Positions 45,726-59,524 of a stretch of DNA of 64,000 nucleotides are shown here, piece after piece. The DNA is from Zoogloea sp. (GTDB lineage: Bacteria > Pseudomonadota > Gammaproteobacteria > Burkholderiales > Rhodocyclaceae): NCBI GenBank assembly GCA_016720685.1, contig JADKKC010000011.1, positions 1 to 64,000 of the forward strand. The letters run 5' to 3'. The translations under genes and the position numbers were made by a program. The notes under the pieces were generated by a model. It ran no database searches, was not told the DNA's origin, and worked only from the letters and a program-made list of their open reading frames with translations. Position 1 is the stretch's first letter. Each line of letters opens with the position of its first letter.

Positions 45726-46751
45726 TCAGCGCACTCGTTCTCCCCAAAAAGCAGCGACATCCAGCATCCGGTTTGCAAAACCCCACTCGTTATCAAACCA
45801 GATCAACAGGTTGAGCAAGCGCCCGCCGCTCATCCGGGTCTGCCCGGCATCAACAATTGCCGAGTGCACGCTGTGATTAAAGTCGATAGACGCATGGGGC
45901 GCAGCCGTGTATGATATTCGTCCCGAATCGTGACCATCGGCGGCGGCACGCAACAAGGCGTTCACTTCTTCCACGCTCGTCTGCCGGCAAAGCGTAACGA
46001 CGAGGTCGATAGCCGATACGTTGACGACGGGCACACGGATCGCCTTTGCTTCGACGCGGCCAGCCAGCTCCGGCAACAAGCGCACAACACCACGCGCCAG
46101 CCCGGTCGACACCGGAATCATCGACTGCATCGCAGAGCGGGTGCGATGGAGATCCGAGTGATGATACCCATCGATCAGCGGCTGATCGTTCATCACCGAA
46201 TGCAGCGTTGTCAGCAAGGCGTGATCAAGACCGTAAGCCTCATCCAGCATCGCCAGCACGGGCACGATCGCATTCGTTGTGCATGACGCAGCCGAGACAA
46301 TCCGCTCATCGCCCTTAAGCAGATGATGGTTCATGCCGAAGACGATCGTCTGATCCACGTCCGCAGCACTCAGGCCGGGATGGGAGAGCAACACACGGCA
46401 ACAACCGGCATCGAGAAATGCCTCGAGTTCATGGCGACAACTGTACTGCCCCGAGGCCTCGATCAAGAGATCCACCCCCAGCGACGCCCAGTCAACACCG
46501 CCCGGGGTACTCACATGGAAAACAGGAATGTCAGCTCCATCGATACGCAGGCAGCCATCGCCAACCTCAACCACTCCCGGAAAACATCCGTGGGTAGAAT
46601 CGAAACGAGTCAAGTAAGCCATGCTCTCCAGATCGGCCGGTTCGTTGATGGCCACCACCGTGAACTTGCTCCGCAACGGGGACACAACCAAGGCACGCAG
46701 GAAGCAACGTCCGATTCGCCCATAACCGTTTATCGCTATTCGCAATGCCAT
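45726..46751 (-). CDS. epd: Erythrose-4-phosphate dehydrogenase-like enzyme of the GAPDH family
   Basis: A 341-residue NAD-dependent dehydrogenase. The N-terminus MALRIAINGYGRIGRCFLRAL is the NAD-binding fold and the active-site Cys lies in SAASCTTNAIVPVL (about 152-165). The sequence around it (HSVMNDQPLIDGYHHSDLHR) resembles Epd, which feeds pyridoxal phosphate synthesis, more than glycolytic GAPDH. No other vitamin B6 gene is adjacent, so GAPDH activity cannot be excluded. Upstream of the start lies the low-quality poly-C region, so its promoter may be partly missing from this sequence. Confidence 0.78.
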   Translation of the reverse strand: MALRIAINGYGRIGRCFLRALVVSPLRSKFTVVAINEPADLESMAYLTRFDSTHGCFPGVVEVGDGCLRIDGADIPVFHVSTPGGVDWASLGVDLLIEASGQYSCRHELEAFLDAGCCRVLLSHPGLSAADVDQTIVFGMNHHLLKGDERIVSAASCTTNAIVPVLAMLDEAYGLDHALLTTLHSVMNDQPLIDGYHHSDLHRTRSAMQSMIPVSTGLARGVVRLLPELAGRVEAKAIRVPVVNVSAIDLVVTLCRQTSVEEVNALLRAAADGHDSGRISYTAAPHASIDFNHSVHSAIVDAGQTRMSGGRLLNLLIWFDNEWGFANRMLDVAAFWGERVR

Positions 46752-46899
46752 ACCCTGCTCCTCAAAATAAACGCGCGGGTCCGCGAGCCATATTCGGCTT
46801 TATGAACGTACAAAACGGTGGCTGTCCGAACCACCGAAGCAATTACGAGATGTTCGCGGCGTACGGCGCCTTCGACAATAGGGTTTTTGTAAACGATCT

Positions 46900-46931
46900 C
46901 ACCCCCTGAGGCTAATAAGCCTGAGGGGGTG
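46900..46931. repeat. Hairpin just before the poly-C region
   Basis: CACCCCCTGAGGC-TAATAA-GCCTGAGGGGGTG forms a 13-bp stem with one mismatch and a 6-base loop. There is no T-run on either side. It may be the end of the rRNA operon or part of the epd-like gene's leader; the damaged sequence next to it prevents a firm call. Confidence 0.5.
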
Positions 46932-46936
46932 ACGCC

Positions 46937-47501
<565 letters not shown>

Positions 47502-47617
47502 AGTCTGACGATGACCTACTTTCACGCACGCGGGTGCACTATCATTGGCGCGGTCTCGTTTCACGGTCCTGTTCGGGATGGGAAGGGGTGGTTCCAAGAC
47601 GCTATGGTCGTCAGACT
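47502..47617 (-). rRNA. rrf: 5S ribosomal RNA
   Basis: About 116 bases. The terminal stem AGTCTGACGA/TCGTCAGACT pairs perfectly, and the conserved internal segments CCCATCCCGAACAGGACCGTGAAACG (in part) and the GAAAGTAGG end are present. The 3' end touches the poly-C artefact, so the downstream terminator cannot be seen. Confidence 0.95.
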
Positions 47618-47791
47618 GTAACTTGTGCCGTTGCTCGGGGGTGACCCGAAGAACGTCAAAGGGAAGAAGTGTTTTAAGCGCGTGTTTTAGGTGCGCGTGT
47701 TTTAGTGCGCTGCGTTCTGCGTTGCTGCATTGGGGTGTGTGAGAGCGTTTTTTTACGCGGTCCGCCTGTGTTTTACTTGCGGGCATTGCAA

Positions 47792-50679
<2,888 letters not shown>

Positions 50680-50838
50680 TTGCACTCTGGGTTGCCCCAA
50701 AGTACGCCGCTCTAGGCGAACTCGCGTTTGTGCGCATCACCACCGTGCTGGTTCAAAGCCAGCGATGATGCTAAAAATGCAATCACACAACCCATGCAGC
50801 CCCTGTCTCATCAACAGAGACGACACACTTCTTCCAAT

Positions 50839-50850
50839 TTGTTAAAGATC
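50839..50850 (-). promoter_or_regulatory. boxA antitermination element in the rRNA spacer
   Basis: GATCTTTAACAA on the minus strand between tRNA-Ala and 23S matches the boxA consensus (TGCTCTTTAACA) that binds NusB-S10. Its place about 160 bases before 23S is usual for rrn operons. Confidence 0.75.
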
Positions 50851-50921
50851 GAACAGTCTTACTGGTAAAAACCAGAACACAGCACACTCATGTTCTTGAA
50901 TCCGCTTCCTTCTGATCTCTC

Positions 50922-50997
50922 TGGTGGAGGCAGTCGGGATCGAACCGACGACCCCCGGCTTGCAAAGCCGGTGCTCTCCCAGCTGAGCTATGCCCCC
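50922..50997 (-). tRNA. tRNA-Ala (anticodon TGC)
   Basis: A 76-base cloverleaf: acceptor GGGGGCA pairs with TGCCTCC, the anticodon loop is TTTGCAA, the T loop is GGTTCGATCC, and CCA is encoded. It lies in the 16S-23S spacer 11 bases after tRNA-Ile. Confidence 0.98.
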
Positions 50998-51008
50998 CTC
51001 GGATACGC

Positions 51009-51085
51009 TGGTGGGTCAGGTAGGAATCGAACCTACGACCCCCGCCTTATCAAGACGGTGCTCTAACCGACTGAGCTACTGACCC
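51009..51085 (-). tRNA. tRNA-Ile (anticodon GAT)
   Basis: A 77-base cloverleaf: acceptor GGGTCAG pairs with CTGACCC, the anticodon loop is TTGATAA, the T loop is GGTTCGATTCC, and CCA is encoded. The Ile-Ala pair in the 16S-23S spacer is standard for betaproteobacterial rRNA operons. Confidence 0.98.
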
Positions 51086-51168
51086 CCGTACTTGTACGAG
51101 GACCCGCTCAGTGTCCAGAAAGACAGCTCACGCTTCACTTTCCGAACGCTGACGCCTGACCTCTTACT

Positions 51169-51214
51169 GTTCTTTAAAAAACAACCGATAGGTTGTGGAT
51201 GCTCGATTCCGGGG
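51169..51214. repeat. 16S processing stalk, 3' arm
   Basis: This spacer segment (GTTCTTTAAAAAACAACCGA and on) is complementary, with small bulges, to the leader segment at 52834-52883. The pair encloses 16S and should form the RNase III stalk of pre-16S. Confidence 0.8.
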
Positions 51215-51221
51215 TTTTCTC

Positions 51222-52756
<1,535 letters not shown>

Positions 52757-52833
52757 ATCCACAAAACTCCAGAAATCTGACGATTTCTGCAAGTACTACA
52801 ATTTCTTTATGCAGCCTGGCACGCCAGACTGCG

Positions 52834-52883
52834 CCCCGAAATTGAGCACCCACACCTATCGGTTGTTCATCTTTTTAAAGAAC
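52834..52883. repeat. 16S processing stalk, 5' arm, with boxA-like element
   Basis: Leader segment complementary to 51169-51214. Its minus-strand GTTCTTTAAAA (52873-52883) also resembles boxA, as in many rrn leaders. Confidence 0.75.
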
Positions 52884-52915
52884 CGCTGCAATTTAGCGCC
52901 AGCGAAGAGGTGCGC

Positions 52916-52943
52916 ATTCTACAGATCAAAATCCCTCTGTCAA
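52916..52943 (-). promoter_or_regulatory. rRNA operon promoter, proximal
   Basis: On the minus strand -35 TTGACA (52938-52943, perfect) and -10 TAGAAT (52916-52921) with a 16-base spacer, followed by a GC-rich discriminator GCGCACC. A T-run just upstream could be an UP element. Confidence 0.85.
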
Positions 52944-53073
52944 GCCCCGCGTGCAAAAAAAATCAAACCCAGCACGCAAAACCCGCTGCAACATCCGAAA
53001 AACACAACACCTTCGGCTTCAACCCCTTCACCGCCCGCTCCGTCACCAGAGACGCTGCAGCAAGAGAGGCCGC

Positions 53074-53101
53074 ATTATAGAGAACTATCAAGGCGCGTCA
53101 A
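53074..53101 (-). promoter_or_regulatory. rRNA operon promoter, distal
   Basis: On the minus strand -35 TTGACG (53096-53101) and -10 TATAAT (53074-53079, perfect) with a 16-base spacer, followed by GCGGCC. The 16-base spacing and GC discriminator are typical of growth-rate-controlled rrn promoters. It lies just beyond the stop codon of the upstream signalling gene, so the rRNA operon has two tandem promoters. Confidence 0.82.
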
Positions 53102-53119
53102 GATGTTAGGAGAAATGAA

Positions 53120-55393
53120 TCAGTCATCGACGCCAGGGCAGCCTCCCAAGGGCAAGCTTCGTGCTGTGATCCACCCCATCAACGCATCCGCATTCATGGG
53201 TCTTCCATAGAGAAAGCCCTGCATCTCCTTGCACCCCATTTCACCCAGAAGCCTGGCCTGGACCTCTGTTTCAACGCCTTCGGCGGTCACTTCCAGCCCC
53301 AGGCTTTTTGCCAGCTTCACGATCATTCGAGCGATGCAGTCTTGAGACGTTTCCGGGGTCAGCTCTCGAACAAACGCACGATCGATCTTGACGCGATCAA
53401 AAGGCAGGCGATTGAGACTGCCCAACGAGGAAAAGCCGCATCCAAAATCGTCCACTGCAACCCGCAAGCCCAGCGACTTGAGTTCGCGCAGCTGGCGTGC
53501 TACTGATTCGGGATCCTCCATGGCAACCGACTCGGTGATTTCGAGCTCAAGCCTCGCCGGACTCACGCCCGTGGATTCGATTACACCAGCAATTTTGCTG
53601 ACGAAATCGGGCTCCCGAAACTGGGCTGCGGAGATGTTGATGCCGACACGGAAGTGCGGCAGCCCTTCCTTGTCCCAGCGAACGATCTGCTGGCAGGCTT
53701 CGGCGAATACCCAGTCGCCGATTTCGACGATCAGGCCGGTGTATTCGGCCAGAGGAATGAAAACGTCGGGCGCCACCATTTCGCCGTGGGGTTTCATCCA
53801 GCGGATCAGAGCTTCGCAGCCGACCACCTGCTGTCCAAGAGGCGAAACCTGGGGCTGATAGTGAAGTTCAAGCCCCTTACCCAAATTGAGCGCGGAACGG
53901 AGCTCGTTCAGCAACTGTACGCGGCTCTGGGTAGTTGCCTCCATTTCTCTGGTAAAAAAGCGCCAGTGCTGGTCGCCTTCCTGCTTTGCATGACTAAGAG
54001 CCAAGTTGGCACGCTTGAGCAATTCCACCGCGCCTCCCGAAACCGGCTCCACATCGACGAAGCCCGCACGGGCTCGCATGGGGATCGAGTGGCTGCGCAC
54101 GACAAACGGTGCAGCGAAGACATCGAGAATGGATCGGGCGCCGTTTTCGTCCGGCTGCCAGCAGATGCCGAAGGCGTCTCCTGCCACGCGGGCAACCAGT
54201 GCGTTTGGTCCGACATGGGCCTGAAGACGGTGGGTGACCTCTACCAGCAGGAGATCGCCACTGCGATGACCGAGGGCGTCATTGAGTTCGGCGAATCGGA
54301 CGATGTCGATAATACCGAGCGTCCATCCTGTGCCGTGGAGAGTCTTGAGGCGGTCATCGAGACTGTCGAGAAAACGCGTGCGGTTGGGCAGACGAGTCAG
54401 CGGGTCGAAGTATGCAAAAAAGTTCAGTCGCTCGAAAAGAATCACATTTTCAAAACCGACTTTCAAATTGACGCACAGCGCCTCGATCATTCGCCGTGTC
54501 TGGTCATGCACCGGCATTGGCAGTTTGAGATGAACCAGCGCCTCCTTGCCATGAACCCTGCCAAGATAAAGGCAACAACTTTCTCCATGGAACGCATGCC
54601 CTTGATGCGCCAGCCCGCCCCGGAGTGATCTGCACAGGGGAAGGTCGCTGAGCTCGTCGAGACTTTGGCCTGTGAAATCGCGGTAGCGCCCCGTGGCGAC
54701 CAGCACGCCAAGCCCTTCCTGATCACCAGGCACCCCTCCCTGATCGATCGGCCCGCAAAACACTGCGTCAAGCGGATGGTCGAGCAGAGTGGACAGGTGC
54801 TTCAATGCCACGCCGGCAAAGTCGCGCATGCTTCGCGGAACAAAGAGCGGGTTGCCTGTTTCGATCAGGAATTCGAGCCCTCGGCGATTGGCATGCATGG
54901 CGCAGATCTGCTCGTAGGAGCGGATTGCGGCAGTCAGGGTCGTGATCAGGCGGGTGTGGGTCAGTTCGGACTTTGTCCGGTAGTCGTTGATGTCATAGTC
55001 GCGGATCACGCTGAGCTCGGGGGCATAGCCGGGCTGACCGGTACGCAGGATGATGCGCACATCTGCCAGCCCGAGACCCTCGCGGATCACACGGACCAGA
55101 CCGAGTCCGGCATCGTGACGTTCCATCACGACATCAAGAAGAATGACCGCAATGTCGGTTCGGCCCTCTAGCAAGACCCGCGCCTCGTTCGCCGAGTAGG
55201 CGTGCAGCAGTTCGAGTTGATGACCGCAAACCGTCGCGCGGTTAAGCGCAAAAGCCGTCGCCTGATGAACTTGGGCGTCGTCGTCGACGACCAGCACCTT
55301 CCATTTATTGCAGCTGGACCGCGGCTCGGCAGCTTCGTCGTCGTCGAGGAACTCGAGCAGTTCTTCAGTGGGGGGCGAAGCGTATATATTCAT
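53120..55393 (-). CDS. REC-DUF3369-GGDEF-EAL signalling protein, probable c-di-GMP phosphodiesterase
   Basis: About 757 residues from the ATG at 55393 (MNIYASPPTEEL); an earlier ATG at 55480 is in frame. A receiver domain (about 31-160) has VLVVDDD, the phospho-acceptor Asp in VILLDVVM and the Lys in YRTKSE. DUF3369 follows (about 175-335). The GGDEF domain (about 350-500) has a degenerate signature, AGDAF instead of GGDEF, so cyclase activity is unlikely. The EAL domain keeps EALIRW, GINISAAQF, ELEITES, DDFGCGFSSLG, KIDRAFV and EGVET, so cleavage of c-di-GMP is likely. No histidine kinase gene is adjacent. The rrn promoters begin right after its stop. Confidence 0.9.
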   Translation of the reverse strand: MNIYASPPTEELLEFLDDDEAAEPRSSCNKWKVLVVDDDAQVHQATAFALNRATVCGHQLELLHAYSANEARVLLEGRTDIAVILLDVVMERHDAGLGLVRVIREGLGLADVRIILRTGQPGYAPELSVIRDYDINDYRTKSELTHTRLITTLTAAIRSYEQICAMHANRRGLEFLIETGNPLFVPRSMRDFAGVALKHLSTLLDHPLDAVFCGPIDQGGVPGDQEGLGVLVATGRYRDFTGQSLDELSDLPLCRSLRGGLAHQGHAFHGESCCLYLGRVHGKEALVHLKLPMPVHDQTRRMIEALCVNLKVGFENVILFERLNFFAYFDPLTRLPNRTRFLDSLDDRLKTLHGTGWTLGIIDIVRFAELNDALGHRSGDLLLVEVTHRLQAHVGPNALVARVAGDAFGICWQPDENGARSILDVFAAPFVVRSHSIPMRARAGFVDVEPVSGGAVELLKRANLALSHAKQEGDQHWRFFTREMEATTQSRVQLLNELRSALNLGKGLELHYQPQVSPLGQQVVGCEALIRWMKPHGEMVAPDVFIPLAEYTGLIVEIGDWVFAEACQQIVRWDKEGLPHFRVGINISAAQFREPDFVSKIAGVIESTGVSPARLELEITESVAMEDPESVARQLRELKSLGLRVAVDDFGCGFSSLGSLNRLPFDRVKIDRAFVRELTPETSQDCIARMIVKLAKSLGLEVTAEGVETEVQARLLGEMGCKEMQGFLYGRPMNADALMGWITARSLPLGGCPGVDD

Positions 55394-55585
55394 TTTAAAT
55401 ACTTCAAAAAACCGGCCGGCGGTCGGCATTGGCTCAAGCACTTGTTGAGTAACGGCAATTGGGCTATGCATCTTTAGCAAGCATCACAGAAGCGTCCCGC
55501 GTCTTTCGACCAAACAGGAATTGGCGCAGAATCTTGTCGATGAACCGGTACTGCGCCGGTAGGCAGAGATTCCCTGGAGACGCCA

Positions 55586-56974
55586 ATGAGCACACTGGAA
55601 CGGCTTGGTAGCCTGGATATGACCTGGCTTCAGATCGAACAGAACACCAACCTGGTGCAGGTCGTTGGCGTGCTTGTGCTGGAGACGCCACTGGAGGCCG
55701 CGGCGCTGGCGAAATGTCTGAAAGCCCGACTCCTGCCCATGGAACGTTTCGGCCAGCATGTCCTGCGCGACACGGTCGGCGCAATCTGGGAGAGCGGTGA
55801 GGTGGACCTGAGCGCCCATATCGTCACGGTCAGCCTTTCGCCGGGCGACGAAAAATCAGCACTCGAAGCCTTGATCGGCGAGCTTGCCGCAACCCCTCTC
55901 GACCCTGACCGCCCTCTGTGGCAGCTCCATTTGGTGAGCCACTATCGCGGCGGCAGCGCCCTGATCGCCCGCGTGCACCAGTGCATTGCCGACAGCATCG
56001 CCCTGATCCGCGTGCTGCAGTCACTCACCGACGCCAGCCCCGTGGTCGAACCGGGCCCTGCCTCCACAAGCCCTGCCGACGCCAATTTTTTCGACCAGCT
56101 CTACGCACCGCTCACCCGTGCGGTGACCGACGGAATCAAGCTGTCCGGCGCCTTCTGGGCCAAGTATCTGAGCCTGCTGTTTTACCCGCAGCAGGTGTTC
56201 GACTATGCCCGGGCCAGCACCGCACTCGAAATCGAAATCGGCAAACTCGCCGGCTGGCGCGATGACAGCCGCACTTTTTTGAAAGGGCACCCGCAGGGCG
56301 TCAAGCATGCGAGCTGGAGTGTGCCGCTGGCAGAATCCACCATCGACGTCATCGCCCGACACCACGAAACAACGGCCAGTGCCGTCCTGCTGGCCAGTCT
56401 GGGTGGCGCCCTGCATGATTATCTGACGCAGCAGGGCGCCCCCACCGCAGGCATCGAACTGCGCACCCTGATGCCCGTCAATCTGCGCAGCGAAGACACT
56501 CAGGAAATCCTTGGCAACCGCTGCGGGCTGATGCCCCTGGAACTGCCGGTGGGCATCGAAAATCCGCGGGAGCGACTCGAAGAAACCCATCGCCGGGTGC
56601 AGGCTTTCCGCGAAGCCTACGATGCACAGCGCGCCCTCGGCCTCTTCAGCCTCATCGGCCAGACCCCCCGTGCCGTGCAGTTGCAGGCACTCAAGCTGCT
56701 GGCAACCAAGAGCAGTGCCCTCCTCTGTCATGTTCCGGGATCACACGAGCCGCGTTACCTGAGCGGCGCAAAAATCGTCGAACAGATGTTCTGGAGCCCG
56801 GCGTCCGGCGATCTGGGACTGGCCGTGAGCATCGTGTCCTACGCCGGGCACCACCAGATCGGGCTGCTGGTCGATGCGGCAATGGTACCCAATCCGTCGA
56901 CCATCACCGGGCAAATGGAGGCCCAGCTCGCCCTGCTGCAACAGCCGGCGCAAAAGCGCAAGGTCCTGGCCTGA
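55586..56974 (+). CDS. Wax ester synthase/diacylglycerol acyltransferase-like protein with degenerate active site
   Basis: A 462-residue protein of the WS/DGAT family, which makes wax esters or triacylglycerol from acyl-CoA. The N-terminus MSTLERLGSLDMTWLQIEQ, the PLDPDRPLWQLHLV segment and the C-terminal SYAGHHQIGLLVDAAMVPNP are typical. The catalytic HHxxxDG motif reads HQCIADS (about residues 132-138): the second His and the Gly are both changed. The usual NVPGP also reads HVPGS. Activity is therefore doubtful or altered. It is transcribed alone and divergent from the c-di-GMP gene. Confidence 0.85.
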   Translation: MSTLERLGSLDMTWLQIEQNTNLVQVVGVLVLETPLEAAALAKCLKARLLPMERFGQHVLRDTVGAIWESGEVDLSAHIVTVSLSPGDEKSALEALIGELAATPLDPDRPLWQLHLVSHYRGGSALIARVHQCIADSIALIRVLQSLTDASPVVEPGPASTSPADANFFDQLYAPLTRAVTDGIKLSGAFWAKYLSLLFYPQQVFDYARASTALEIEIGKLAGWRDDSRTFLKGHPQGVKHASWSVPLAESTIDVIARHHETTASAVLLASLGGALHDYLTQQGAPTAGIELRTLMPVNLRSEDTQEILGNRCGLMPLELPVGIENPRERLEETHRRVQAFREAYDAQRALGLFSLIGQTPRAVQLQALKLLATKSSALLCHVPGSHEPRYLSGAKIVEQMFWSPASGDLGLAVSIVSYAGHHQIGLLVDAAMVPNPSTITGQMEAQLALLQQPAQKRKVLA

Positions 56975-57006
56975 GCGTCATCCGGGGCAGGCGCTCTGAA
57001 GAAAAC

Positions 57007-57057
57007 GCCGGGCCGCCCCAAGTTTTCTTGCCCACGGCGGGCGGGGCGTAGCCCGGC
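57007..57057. repeat. Long hairpin between the WS/DGAT-like gene and the ABC permease
   Basis: GCCGGGCCGCCCC (57007-57019) pairs with GGGGCG-TA-GCCCGGC (57043-57057) around a loop that can fold further. It lies between convergent genes and may end or protect both transcripts. Confidence 0.55.
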
Positions 57058-57068
57058 CCTGGGCGCGC

Positions 57069-58493
57069 TCAGCTTGCCCGCGGATCAAAAGCGTCGCGCA
57101 CGACATCGGCAAACAGGTTGGCGGCCAGCACCAGCACAAACATGAAAATGAAGGCCGCAACCAGGCTCCACCAGACCATGGGCTCCCGGGCCAGCTCCAT
57201 GCGCGCAGCGTTGATCATGGTGCCAAAACTTACCGTACCCGGATCGACGCCGATGCCCACATAGGAAAGAACCGCCTCTGCCAACACCAGCCCGGAAAAA
57301 TCCATCACCAGCGCAATCAGCACCAGGTGCATCAGGTTGGGCAGCACGTGGCGCGCCAGGATACGGGTCGTCGACACACCAAAGGCACGTGCCGCCTGCA
57401 CGTATTCCAGCTCCCGCAGCTTCAGGGTTTCGCCACGCAAGAGACGGCACAAGCCTGTCCAGCTGGTCATGCCGAGGATCAGGCACAACGCAAGAAGGCG
57501 CGCATCCGCCCGCTCGGCGGCGGTTTCAAACCACTCGGGATGGGTATCGATCACCACCTGCATCATCAGCACCGCCGCGGCAATCAGCAGCACACCAGGA
57601 ATCGAGTTGAGCACGGTGTAGATGTACTGGATCAGGTCATCCACCCAACCGCCCAGGTAGCCGGCCATGATTCCCAGCGCCACCGCCAGCGGCAAGGTCA
57701 CCAGCGTTGTCAGGGTGCCGATGACCAGCGCCGTGCGAATGCTCTTGAGGGTCAGGAAGAGCACATCCTGCCCCACCTTGTCGGTGCCGAACACGTGGTA
57801 TTCGGTGGCCAGCGCGGCCAGCGGCCCGATCAGCAGCAGCAGCACGCCCAGCGTCGCCAGCACGGCCCGCCAGGCCGGCCCGCCCTTGCCGCGCCAGATC
57901 GCCCGCCATGCCGCGCCCGCCGGCACCCGCCGCGACATGGCAACCACCTTGACCAGCACCGCCGCAAAGACCATCCATGCCACCGCGGCCACTGCCAGCC
58001 CCATTCCGAGCCGCCCGACGATATCTCCATCCAGTTCTTGCTCCGGGTACTTCAAATCGGCCCCGCCATGCTTGAGCCGGGGAAACTCGCGCTTCTGGCT
58101 GCCATCCGGCCCTTCGACGGTCTGCCGGGCGAACAATTGATAGGCCAGCGGCGCCGAATAGGTTTTCTCGACCCGCGTCCGCAGCGGCGCCGCCAGTGCA
58201 TCGAGGGCGCTGCGAACCTCGGTGGAAAGTTGCCGCCGGTCATCGGCAGCAAGCTGCTCGCCACCGGCCGGCGCCAGGCGCTCCCGGTAATGCAGGCTGT
58301 CCATCAGGCCGACCAGCAGAAAAACCATCAGCACGGTAAGCGACGTCATCCCGACACGGCTCTCGCCCACCCGACGCCAGGCCGCGCGCATGGGTTCGCT
58401 GCGGCGGACGCTCCAGCCAGCCAGCAGCGCGCAGGCAAGAAGGCCGAAGAGCAGCAGATCGGTCCATAAGACCAACGGTTGAATACCCGTCAT
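57069..58493 (-). CDS. ABC transporter permease, OppC/YejE-like
   Basis: A 474-residue inner-membrane permease. Two N-terminal helices are followed by an unusual soluble insert of about 100 residues, more helices, and the BPD transport domain (about 250-470) with the ATPase-contact loop EYVQAARAFGVSTTRIL. The long N-terminal part is like YejE-type peptide permeases. Its ATG overlaps the stop of the partner permease by 4 bases. No ATPase or binding protein follows; the next gene is convergent. Substrate unknown, oligopeptide-like compounds inferred. Confidence 0.87.
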   Translation of the reverse strand: MTGIQPLVLWTDLLLFGLLACALLAGWSVRRSEPMRAAWRRVGESRVGMTSLTVLMVFLLVGLMDSLHYRERLAPAGGEQLAADDRRQLSTEVRSALDALAAPLRTRVEKTYSAPLAYQLFARQTVEGPDGSQKREFPRLKHGGADLKYPEQELDGDIVGRLGMGLAVAAVAWMVFAAVLVKVVAMSRRVPAGAAWRAIWRGKGGPAWRAVLATLGVLLLLIGPLAALATEYHVFGTDKVGQDVLFLTLKSIRTALVIGTLTTLVTLPLAVALGIMAGYLGGWVDDLIQYIYTVLNSIPGVLLIAAAVLMMQVVIDTHPEWFETAAERADARLLALCLILGMTSWTGLCRLLRGETLKLRELEYVQAARAFGVSTTRILARHVLPNLMHLVLIALVMDFSGLVLAEAVLSYVGIGVDPGTVSFGTMINAARMELAREPMVWWSLVAAFIFMFVLVLAANLFADVVRDAFDPRAS

Positions 58494-59467
58494 TCCAGCC
58501 TCACCCGCGGATCAACCAGCGTGTACGAAAGATCGGTAAGAATCAGCCCGACGATGTAGAGCAGCGAACCGATGAAGACCATCGCCCGCACCACCGGAAA
58601 ATCCTGGGCATTGATCGCATCGATGGTGTAGCTGCCAAGGCCGGGAATGCCAAAGAAGGACTCGGTGATCAGGCTGCCCATGAAAAGCGACGGAATCACC
58701 ACCACCACGCCGGTCAGAATCGGGATCATTGCGTTTTTCAGCACATGCCGGAACAGCGCCTGCAGCTCGGACAAGCCCTTGGCACGGGCCGTACGCACGT
58801 AATCCTTGCCGGCTTCTTCCAGGAAAATCGTGCGATACCAGCGTGCACTGCCACCGATGCCGGCAATCACCCCGATCACCACCGGCAACACCAGGAAGCG
58901 CGACGCGTCCAGCCCCCCGCCGTAGCCCGAAATAGGCACCAGATGCCAGATCTTCGACACCAGCCACTGCCCGCCGATGATGTAGAACAACCCGGAAATC
59001 GACATCATCGCCACGCACAGCACCACGCCGGCAAAATCGAGATAGCTCGCCCGGAAGAACACCAGCAGCAGCGCAAACGAAACCGTAACCAGCAGCCCGA
59101 GCACGAAGGTTGGCAGCGCAATGGCCAGTGACGGCCCCATGCGCGACTGGATCTCGCTGGCAATGTCGCGTCCGTCGTCGGCTCGACCGAAATCGAAGAC
59201 GAACATGCGCAGGGATTTCTCGAAGAAGATCGTTCGGGTGAGCGTGTCGGTGCCCTCGGCACCCGCATTGAAGAGCAGCGGCTTGTCGTAGCCCCGCTCC
59301 ACCTTCCAGCGCTCGATGGCCTCCGGCGTCACACGCTTGGCACCCAGTTGCATGCGCGCCATGTCGTCAGGTGTGTTCACCACGAAGAACAGCGCAAACG
59401 TAAGCAGATTCACGCCTATCAGGATCAGCGGCGCGTAAAGAAGGCGGCGGACGATATAGGCAAACAT
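58490..59467 (-). CDS. ABC transporter permease, OppB/YejB-like
   Basis: A 325-residue permease with about six helices. The start MFAYIVRRLLYAPLILIGV and the loop DYVRTARAKGLSELQALFRH (EAA-type ATPase contact) identify the DppB/OppB/YejB family. It pairs with the YejE-like gene by a 4-base overlap. It follows the slipin gene by 57 bases on the same strand. Confidence 0.9.
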   Translation of the reverse strand: MFAYIVRRLLYAPLILIGVNLLTFALFFVVNTPDDMARMQLGAKRVTPEAIERWKVERGYDKPLLFNAGAEGTDTLTRTIFFEKSLRMFVFDFGRADDGRDIASEIQSRMGPSLAIALPTFVLGLLVTVSFALLLVFFRASYLDFAGVVLCVAMMSISGLFYIIGGQWLVSKIWHLVPISGYGGGLDASRFLVLPVVIGVIAGIGGSARWYRTIFLEEAGKDYVRTARAKGLSELQALFRHVLKNAMIPILTGVVVVIPSLFMGSLITESFFGIPGLGSYTIDAINAQDFPVVRAMVFIGSLLYIVGLILTDLSYTLVDPRVRLE

Positions 59468-59524
59468 AGGGGGCCTATCCTACATGGCCCGGCGCCGATG
59501 ACGAAGCCCCCGCCGGGCTTGCGT

